5,467 bases of DNA from contig JAJFMR010000221.1 of assembly GCA_020696915.1 (NCBI GenBank), positions 1 to 5,467 of the forward strand. The letters are read 5' to 3'. Below are positions 1 through 4,619 of the stretch, piece by piece. Below the pieces are notes generated by a model that saw only the letters and a list, made by a program, of their open reading frames with translations, had not been told where the DNA came from and ran no database searches. A program made the position numbers and the translations under genes. This stretch comes from Rhizobiaceae bacterium. GTDB taxonomy: Bacteria; Pseudomonadota; Alphaproteobacteria; Rhizobiales; Rhizobiaceae. Positions within the stretch are counted from its first letter, which is position 1; each line of letters starts with the position of its first letter.

Positions 1-81
1 GAACGGTGGGTGCGGAAATTCGAACGTCAGCGGCTCAGTCTGCTGCACGATCTGAAGAAAGAACTCGAAGGAGAGCAGTGA
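1..81 (+). CDS. C-terminal end of an ArsR-family HTH regulator (partial, 5' end outside window)
   Basis: The frame starting at base 1 is open for 26 codons and ends with TGA at 79-81. The peptide begins ERWVRKFERQRLSLL and finishes with a charged helix, LKKELEGEQ. This resembles the last helix of ArsR-type winged-helix repressors, which often ends with a W-V-x-x-[FY]-E pattern followed by a Lys/Glu-rich tail. The DNA-binding domain is not in the window, so the call rests on this tail and on context. The next gene is an SRPBCC/AHSA1 protein whose ATG overlaps this stop by one base (TGATG), and ArsR plus SRPBCC is a very common bacterial gene pair. If correct, the protein would repress its own operon in response to an unknown signal. 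Only the right edge of the gene is seen, so the family call is an inference. Confidence 0.68.
   Translation, partial: ERWVRKFERQRLSLLHDLKKELEGEQ
68..73 (+). promoter_or_regulatory. Ribosome binding site setting the SRPBCC gene start
   Basis: AAGGAG lies 7 bases before the ATG at 81. A second in-frame ATG at 93 is 19 bases away, too far for this site. The site therefore supports the start at 81 and lies inside the last codons of the upstream regulator, a typical translational coupling arrangement. Confidence 0.75.
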
Positions 82-557
82 TGAGCGCAGTGATGAGCAA
101 AGAGACGACCAGCTTCGTTTACGTGACCTATATCCTCGCCACGCCGGACAAGGTGTTCGAGGCGATTACGAAACCGGAGGTCGCGAGGCGCTACTGGGGC
201 CACGAGAACGTCTCCGACTGGAACCCGGGTTCCAGATGGGAACATGTCAGGGCCAATGACGAACGGACGGTCGAACTCGTCGGCGAGGTCGTCGAGATCT
301 CGCGGCCGACCCGTCTCGTCATCACCTGGGCGAACGCGTCGCAGGCCGCCGATCCCGCAAGCTACAGCCGGGTCACGTTCGAGATCGAGGAATACGAGGA
401 CATGACCCGGCTGACGGTCAGCCATGACGACCTCGAAGCCGGCAGCGGGATGGCGAAGGGTATCACCAAAGGGTGGCCGGCCGTCCTGTCCAGCATGAAA
501 TCCTTCCTGGAAACCGGTCGCGGCATCGATCTGTACGCCAAGCCAAAATCGGCCTGA
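81..557 (+). CDS. SRPBCC / AHSA1-type (START-like) domain protein
   Basis: This 158-residue soluble protein is one complete SRPBCC (Bet v 1-like, AHSA1 subgroup) domain, close to the usual 140-165 residues. Family features in order: an N-terminal strand and helix with TPDKVFEAIT (21-30) and RYWG (37-40); the turn SDWNPGSRW (45-53); the strand pair GEVVEISRPTRLVITW (68-83); RVTFEIEEY (97-105); and a C-terminal helix, GWPAVLSSMKSFLETG (131-146). These folds bind hydrophobic ligands in a central cavity, but the ligand cannot be read from the sequence. The start at 81 is chosen because AAGGAG sits 7 bases upstream; the longer frame from base 6 would run through the regulator tail. It overlaps the ArsR-like stop by one base and precedes the GFA gene by 36 bases, so all three are probably cotranscribed. 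No signal peptide or membrane segment is seen. The family call is firm; the role is unknown. Confidence 0.9.
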   Translation: MSAVMSKETTSFVYVTYILATPDKVFEAITKPEVARRYWGHENVSDWNPGSRWEHVRANDERTVELVGEVVEISRPTRLVITWANASQAADPASYSRVTFEIEEYEDMTRLTVSHDDLEAGSGMAKGITKGWPAVLSSMKSFLETGRGIDLYAKPKSA

Positions 558-582
558 TCACCTGGAGATCGATCGAGTTTGC

Positions 583-587
583 AGGAG
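583..587 (+). promoter_or_regulatory. Ribosome binding site for the GFA-family gene
   Basis: AGGAG lies 6 bases before ATG 594. It favours that ATG over an in-frame TTG at 579, which lies upstream of the site itself. Confidence 0.75.
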
Positions 588-593
588 AAGACA

Positions 594-1010
594 ATGACCA
601 GGCTCTATGCCGGCGGCTGTGCATGCGGCGAGATCCGCTATGAAATGCGCAGCGATCCCATCTTCGAGAATCATTGCCAGTGTCGCGACTGCCAGAGGCG
701 AAGCGGGACTGGGCATGCGTCCTATCTGACCTTTCGCCGGCGGGCCGATCTACGGACCGTGGGCGAGACGAACAAGTGGCGGGTGGCGGGCGACAGCGGC
801 AACGAGAAGGTTCACGCTTTCTGCCCGACCTGCGGAACGCCGGTCTATCTGACATCCGTCGCGATGCCGGACCTGATAGCGGTCCACGCGGCCAGCCTCG
901 ACGACCCGGGCCAGTTCAATCCGCAGGTCGTGACCTACGGCATCTGCGGCCATGCGTGGGACAGGATGGATTCCTCGTTGCGGATATTCGAGCGAATGCC
1001 GCCCACATAG
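594..1010 (+). CDS. GFA (CENP-V/GFA) family zinc-binding protein
   Basis: This 138-residue protein carries the full cysteine pattern of the GFA family: GGCACGEIRY (7-16; Cys9, Cys11), HCQCRDCQ (27-34; Cys28, Cys30, Cys33) and FCPTCGTPVY (76-85; Cys77, Cys80). In known members these residues bind structural and catalytic zinc ions in a beta-rich Mss4-like fold. The founding member was described as a glutathione-dependent formaldehyde-activating enzyme, but most homologues have no proven reaction, so formaldehyde detoxification should not be assumed. Length is typical for the family. ATG 594 is chosen for its AGGAG site; an upstream TTG at 579 would add only five residues. It follows the SRPBCC gene by 36 bases on the same strand and probably shares its transcript and ArsR-type control. 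It ends 45 bases from the stop of the convergent hydrolase gene. No signal peptide is present, so it is likely cytoplasmic. Confidence 0.9.
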   Translation: MTRLYAGGCACGEIRYEMRSDPIFENHCQCRDCQRRSGTGHASYLTFRRRADLRTVGETNKWRVAGDSGNEKVHAFCPTCGTPVYLTSVAMPDLIAVHAASLDDPGQFNPQVVTYGICGHAWDRMDSSLRIFERMPPT

Positions 1011-1012
1011 AG

Positions 1013-1035
1013 GGGCCCGTTGCATCGACGGGTCC
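1013..1035. terminator. Inverted repeat in the convergent gap, possible bidirectional terminator
   Basis: GGGCCCGT (1013-1020) can pair with ACGGGTCC (1028-1035), giving seven Watson-Crick pairs and one G-T pair around a 7-base loop. It starts two bases after the GFA stop and lies between two convergent genes. No T-run follows on either strand, so it is not a classical intrinsic terminator. It may still stabilise 3' ends or assist termination. Confidence 0.35.
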
Positions 1036-1043
1036 GGACTCGA

Positions 1044-1077
1044 GCCGGGCTGCCGTTACTTTCGGCGCCCGGCAGCC
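1044..1077. repeat. Overlapping inverted repeats at the 3' end of the hydrolase gene
   Basis: Two alternative stems share this stretch. GCCGGGC (1044-1050) pairs with GCCCGGC (1067-1073), and GGCTGCCG (1048-1055) pairs with CGGCAGCC (1070-1077). Both straddle the hydrolase stop codon at 1056-1058, so one arm lies in coding sequence. They could form a 3'-end hairpin on the minus-strand transcript, but there is no T-tract and GC-rich DNA yields such pairs easily. Confidence 0.25.
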
Positions 1078-1961
1078 AGCATCCAGTTCAGCGTCTCCTT
1101 CCAGTCGCTCATGCGGATCGGCGTGCCGTGCGTGCCGGATTCGAAGCGGACGAACCGCGCCGGATACTCCGGCGATCGCTCGAGGATCGAGCGGAAGAAT
1201 TCTTCCTGCCGGTCGACCGGGAAGACGGTATCGCGGCTGCCATGCCCGAAAAAGACCGGCACGCGCTTCCTGAAGGCGGCGCTCGCCGGAAAATCCTCGT
1301 CCCACATCGAGCCGAGCAGCAGCAGCCCGCCGAGGCGCTCCGCGATCCGCTCGTCGCGGGCGAGTTCCCAGCACAGCGCGCCTCCCATCGAACCGCATGC
1401 CACGAACACGCGCGCCTCCGGAGATCCGGCGGCATAGTGCCGGATCAGCGCCGTTATCTCGGCGGCTCCGGCGCTGCCGAAATCCGAGAAATCCGGCGAC
1501 AGGTAAAGCCCCGCATTGCCGGCCATCAAATTCTTGATCCGGTTGAAATTGCCGCCGAACGCGAGGTCGTCGACGCCCTGCTTGCGGCTGCCGCCCTGGC
1601 CGTGCAGATAGATCGTGATGAACCGTGCGCCAGCCGTGCGTCCTACCGCGACATGCCGTATCCGGCCCGCCTCGCTGTCGAGGGTCAGGTCCTGCTGTGC
1701 CTTGCGGATTGCCGTCGAGACATATTTCTTCCGCACGCGCCGCTCCGGGATTTCGTCGCGCGCGTCGATGTCGCGCGCCTCGCGGTAATCCACGACACGG
1801 TAGGCCCCGCCGGCATCTTGAGACAGGATGGCAGGATAGGCGAACAGCTCGTCCTTGAAGGCTTTCAGCTGTTGGGCCGCGGCCGAGTGGGGCGACACCA
1901 AGGCCGCCGCGCCGATCACGCCGGCCAGCAGCCGCGCAGCCAGGAGTCGCACCAGCCGCAT
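1056..1961 (-). CDS. Exported alpha/beta hydrolase (serine hydrolase) at the end of the Mo-cofactor operon
   Basis: This 301-residue protein opens with a Sec-type signal peptide: positive MRLVRLLAAR, a hydrophobic core to about residue 22, then SPHSAAA-QQ with likely cleavage near residue 29. The mature part has an alpha/beta-hydrolase layout. YLHGQGG (118-124) fits the oxyanion-hole strand, ACGSMGG (188-194) the nucleophile elbow with Ser191, GHGSRDTVFP (239-248) the acid Asp244, and SGTHGTP (275-281) the catalytic His278. The elbow is C-G-S-M-G, with Cys where Gly usually starts G-x-S-x-G. The substrate cannot be told; esterase or peptidase-like activity are both possible. ATG 1961 overlaps the upstream stop in TGATG, with AGGA only 3 bases before it, so translation is probably coupled. 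The same frame stays open far upstream, antisense-free but inside the previous gene; the signal peptide marks the true start. The fold and export are well supported; the role is unknown. Confidence 0.85.
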   Translation of the reverse strand: MRLVRLLAARLLAGVIGAAALVSPHSAAAQQLKAFKDELFAYPAILSQDAGGAYRVVDYREARDIDARDEIPERRVRKKYVSTAIRKAQQDLTLDSEAGRIRHVAVGRTAGARFITIYLHGQGGSRKQGVDDLAFGGNFNRIKNLMAGNAGLYLSPDFSDFGSAGAAEITALIRHYAAGSPEARVFVACGSMGGALCWELARDERIAERLGGLLLLGSMWDEDFPASAAFRKRVPVFFGHGSRDTVFPVDRQEEFFRSILERSPEYPARFVRFESGTHGTPIRMSDWKETLNWMLAAGRRK

Positions 1962-3568
1962 CAGTCCTGCAGCACGCCGCCGGCGCCTTCGAGCGCATCC
2001 CTGGTATCGACATCGACTGCCGCGGCGTCGCCGATTTCCACGTCGATGACCGGGGACTGCTGGGCTTCCACCAGGTGCCTGGCCCCCGTGTCGCCTTCGA
2101 GGGCGGCGACCGCCGGGAAAATGGCGCGCGGCAGGAGCACCGGGTTGCCGCGCTTGCCGCGGCACGTTGCCCGGACGATGCACTGCCCGCCGCTCTTGCG
2201 GAACACGCCGATCATGCGGTCCAGATCTTCCGCCGACACGGCGGGCATGTCGCCGAGCATGATCAGCGCGCCGGCGGAACCTTCCCTGACGGCGGCAATG
2301 CCTGCTTTCAGCGAGCTGGACAGGCCGCCGGCGTAATCCGGGTTGTGGACGCTCGCCGCATCGAGCCCCTGCAGCGCCTCGCGGATGCGGCCGGCCTGGT
2401 GTCCGGTCACCACGATCGTTCCGGCCGCCTTCGAGGAAAGCGCAGTCTGGACGGTCCGGCGGATCAGCGGTGTTCCGGAAAACAGGGCCATCAGCTTGTT
2501 GGGACCGCCCATGCGGCGGGACTGGCCGGCGGCGAGCACCACGATGTCGACGTCGAGGCCGGCCGGGGCGGGCGCCTCCCTCGGTTGCGGGCGCGTCGGG
2601 ATCTCCATCAGGAGGCCTCCGACGCCCATCGCTGCGATCTCGTCGGCGCCGATCTCGATGCCGGCTATCAGCCGGTCGAGCACCCAGTCGAAGCCGTTCT
2701 CCTTGGGGCTGCGCGCACAGCCGGGCGCCCCCAGCACAGGCTTTTCGCCGAGCCTGCCCAGCACCAGGAGGTTGCCGGGATCGACGGGCATGCCGGTCCG
2801 CAGGACCGTGCCGCCGGCCTGCCTGATGGCCGCCGGGATCACGTCGTCGAAATCGCAGAGCGCCGAAGCGCCGAAGACCAGGACGATGTCGCTCTCGGCG
2901 CTGAGCGAACCGATCGCCGCGGCAATCGCCGGCGCTGCATGGGGCGTGCGCAATTCTCGCGCGATCGTACTTCCGGAACGTGCCAGCCGCGCCTCGGTGA
3001 TGCGCAGCGTCTTGTCGAGCACGCTTTGCTTGACGCTCGGCAGTTCGGTCTGGATCACCCCCGCCCGCATCGGGCGGAACGGGCTGACGGAAAAGATTTC
3101 CCGGCGGGACGCGATCGCGACGACGTCGTCGACGATCGATTCGGCGACCGCGAAGGGAATGATCTTGACCGTCGCGACCATTTGCCCTTTCTCGACCGTC
3201 GCATGCTGGGCAACGGTGGCGACCGTGATCGCCTGGTCGACCGTGTTGATCGCATCGACCAGCGCCGCGTCGACGGTGAAGACGCCAGCTTCGATGGCAT
3301 GCAGATTGGCGCGGCCGGTTGCTGCGGGCTTCGCCTCGATGCCCCTGAAGATCATGGTTTCGGCGAGGCGCGTGGCCGCCTGATCCTCGTCGAGGTCGTC
3401 CGGCGAGAGAACGGCGGCCACCACTTCCACGACCCCCGCGTCGCGCAGCGCGGCGACATCTTCGCGGGTCAGCCGACGTGCCTTGCGATACCGCTTGCCT
3501 CCGGCCATCGTCGTATGGGCGAGCAGGGCGCCTTCGGCATGCTCGATGTCTATAGAACCGAATTTCAT
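1961..3568 (-). CDS. Molybdopterin-binding (MoeA/MoCF-like) domain fused to a MobA/MocA-like nucleotidyltransferase
   Basis: This is a 535-residue two-domain protein. Residues 1 to about 330 resemble a molybdopterin-binding MoCF/MoeA-like domain: a region with DIVLVFGASALCDFDDVIP (227-245), then MPVDPGNLLVLGRLGEKPVLG (260-280) and PGCARSPKENGFDW (282-295). Residues from about 339 are a MobA/MocA-like NTP transferase: LAAGQSRRMGGPNKL (345-359), the nucleotide-binding loop; NPDYAGGLSSSLKAG (409-423); LGDMPAV (438-444), with the metal-binding Asp; GNPVLLP (474-480); GDTGAR (492-497); and DVDTRDAL (519-526). MocA joins CMP to molybdopterin for xanthine dehydrogenase-type enzymes, while MobA joins GMP for the DMSO reductase family. 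Next to xdhC and coxE, the CMP role is more likely, by inference. Automatic annotation often labels such proteins glycosyltransferase family 2, from the shared fold. It starts in a 4-base ATGA overlap with xdhC, with AGGGG (3576-3580) 7 bases upstream. It is cytosolic, with no signal peptide. Confidence 0.88.
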   Translation of the reverse strand: MKFGSIDIEHAEGALLAHTTMAGGKRYRKARRLTREDVAALRDAGVVEVVAAVLSPDDLDEDQAATRLAETMIFRGIEAKPAATGRANLHAIEAGVFTVDAALVDAINTVDQAITVATVAQHATVEKGQMVATVKIIPFAVAESIVDDVVAIASRREIFSVSPFRPMRAGVIQTELPSVKQSVLDKTLRITEARLARSGSTIARELRTPHAAPAIAAAIGSLSAESDIVLVFGASALCDFDDVIPAAIRQAGGTVLRTGMPVDPGNLLVLGRLGEKPVLGAPGCARSPKENGFDWVLDRLIAGIEIGADEIAAMGVGGLLMEIPTRPQPREAPAPAGLDVDIVVLAAGQSRRMGGPNKLMALFSGTPLIRRTVQTALSSKAAGTIVVTGHQAGRIREALQGLDAASVHNPDYAGGLSSSLKAGIAAVREGSAGALIMLGDMPAVSAEDLDRMIGVFRKSGGQCIVRATCRGKRGNPVLLPRAIFPAVAALEGDTGARHLVEAQQSPVIDVEIGDAAAVDVDTRDALEGAGGVLQD

Positions 3569-4275
3569 GCCGCTTCCCCTTTCTGCCCGGCCTCTGCGCC
3601 GCGGGAACGGAAGGCAAGGATCACCTGGGCCAGCACCGCAACCGCAATTTCAGCGGGGCTTGCCGCGCCGATGTCGAGGCCGATCGGCGCATGTATCCTG
3701 GTTATCGCCTCCGGTGGCGCGCCAACCGCCAGGAGCCGCTCCACGCGCTTGCCATGCGTCTTGCGGCTGCCGAGTGCCCCGACATAGAAGCAGCCGGCTT
3801 CGAGCGCGGCCCGCAAGGGGAAATCGTCGATCTTTGGATCGTGGGTGAGCGCGGCCAACCCCGTGTAGCTGTCGAGCGGCTGCCGCTTCAGCACATCCTC
3901 CGGCCATTCCGCATGCAAGGTGACGTCCGGAAACCGCTCCGGTGTGGCGAAGGCGGACCGCGGGTCGATGATCTCCAGCGGATATCCTGCAATCCGCGCC
4001 ATCGGCGCCAAGGCCTGGCTGATATGCACCGCGCCGATCACCAGGAGCCGAGGCTGCGGCAGATGCACATTCAGGAAGAAGCTGCGACCTTCCACCTCGA
4101 CCGATGTCGAATTGCCGGTCCGGAAGCATTTCGAGACGGCTTCGCCGAGTGCCCCCGGCACGCTGTCGCCTTCGCGGACAATGCGGCCGCCCCCCTCCGC
4201 CAGGTCGGTGACGAGGATGGAAGCGCGCCTGGCGCGGCGTTCGGCATTGAGCGTCTTCAGGAGAGAAGCGTCCAT
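3565..4275 (-). CDS. xdhC: XdhC-family protein, C-terminal Rossmann-domain half
   Basis: This 236-residue protein matches the second half of XdhC/CoxI proteins. Residues 1-70 look like the linker region between the two XdhC domains. The Rossmann part follows: LLVIGAVHISQALAPMA (77-93), the glycine-rich loop; a strand ending in Asp at EIIDPRSAF (101-109); LTHDPKIDDFPL (143-154); FYVGALGSRKTHGKR (163-177); and IHAPIGLDIGAASPAEIA (194-211). XdhC binds molybdenum cofactor, supports its sulfuration and passes it to xanthine dehydrogenase-family enzymes; this role is known from Rhodobacter capsulatus. Here the canonical N-terminal XdhC domain is a separate gene ending only 2 bases upstream, and the two products total 349 residues, about one full XdhC. 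ATG 4275 has no clear Shine-Dalgarno site, so coupling to the upstream stop is likely. The 3' end overlaps the MobA-like gene by 4 bases. Cytosolic. Confidence 0.9.
   Translation of the reverse strand: MDASLLKTLNAERRARRASILVTDLAEGGGRIVREGDSVPGALGEAVSKCFRTGNSTSVEVEGRSFFLNVHLPQPRLLVIGAVHISQALAPMARIAGYPLEIIDPRSAFATPERFPDVTLHAEWPEDVLKRQPLDSYTGLAALTHDPKIDDFPLRAALEAGCFYVGALGSRKTHGKRVERLLAVGAPPEAITRIHAPIGLDIGAASPAEIAVAVLAQVILAFRSRGAEAGQKGEAA
3576..3580 (-). promoter_or_regulatory. Ribosome binding site for the MobA-like fusion gene
   Basis: On the minus strand AGGGG is followed by 7 bases and ATG at 3568. It lies in the last codons of the upstream XdhC gene, so this start has its own site in addition to the ATGA coupling overlap. 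Confidence 0.6.
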
Positions 4276-4277
4276 GA

Positions 4278-4619
4278 TCAGCCCGCCAGGCGCTCGACAT
4301 AGACCTTGATGCGTCCGCCGCATGACAGACCGACCCGCCAGGCCGTTTCGTCCGCGACGCCGAATTCCAGCATCTTCGGCTTGCCCGTGGTCAGCGTTTC
4401 GAGCGCCTCGCTCACCACGGCGCCTTCGACGCAGCCGCCGGATACCGAGCCCTGGAAATTCCCGTCGGCATCGATGACGAGATGGCTTCCCGCTCGCCGC
4501 GGCGCCGAGCCCCATGTCTCCACCACCGTGGCGATGGCGACATCCTTGCCCTCGCTGATCCAGCGCTCCGCGATGATCAGAGGATCGCGGCTTTCGTCGA
4601 TGTGGGCGTGGTTTTCCAT
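4278..4619 (-). CDS. xdhC: XdhC/CoxI-family protein, N-terminal domain only
   Basis: This 113-residue protein is a stand-alone XdhC_CoxI N-terminal domain. Signature motifs are VETWGSAPRRAGSHLVI (33-49), GSVSGGCVEGAVV (57-69) and WRVGLSCGGRIKVYVE (94-109). The Cys in SGGCVE (Cys63) and the Cys in LSCGG (Cys100) are the conserved cysteines expected for cofactor handling in this family. It ends right after the SCGG strand, where a single-chain XdhC would continue into its Rossmann half; that half is the next gene, 2 bases on. The pair probably works as a two-subunit XdhC. The start at 4619 has a strong AAGGGAGA site 6 bases upstream. The first 43 bases overlap the end of the CoxE-like gene in another frame. 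No stop or frameshift scar is visible that would restore a single gene, so the split looks natural. Confidence 0.9.
   Translation of the reverse strand: MENHAHIDESRDPLIIAERWISEGKDVAIATVVETWGSAPRRAGSHLVIDADGNFQGSVSGGCVEGAVVSEALETLTTGKPKMLEFGVADETAWRVGLSCGGRIKVYVERLAG

Noticed and set aside
6..80. An N-terminal extension of the SRPBCC protein from base 6
   Set aside because: This stretch encodes the tail of the ArsR-like protein in frame 1, the extension is Arg/Ala-rich, and the ribosome binding site sits just before ATG 81.
579..593. TTG start at 579 for the GFA protein
   Set aside because: The AGGAG site lies downstream of this TTG and correctly spaced for ATG 594; homologues usually begin close to the GGCxC motif.
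2000..2560. Reading the C-terminal domain of the fusion as a true family 2 glycosyltransferase
   Set aside because: The LAAGQSRRMGGPNKL loop, LGDMP and GNPVLLP motifs are those of MobA/MocA nucleotidyltransferases, and the neighbours are Mo-cofactor genes; only the fold is shared.
1962..3617. A minus-strand frame open for 552 codons upstream of the hydrolase start, giving an apparent 853-residue protein
   Set aside because: It overlaps the well-supported MobA-like fusion and the XdhC 3' end in another frame, is Arg/Gly-rich without family motifs, and the hydrolase signal peptide shows the true start at 1961. High GC explains the lack of stops.
1020..3787. Long plus-strand open frames (438 and 570 codons) opposite the minus-strand operon
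   Set aside because: Their products are low-complexity, His/Arg/Gly-rich and lack motifs. They are antisense shadows of genes with clear catalytic motifs.
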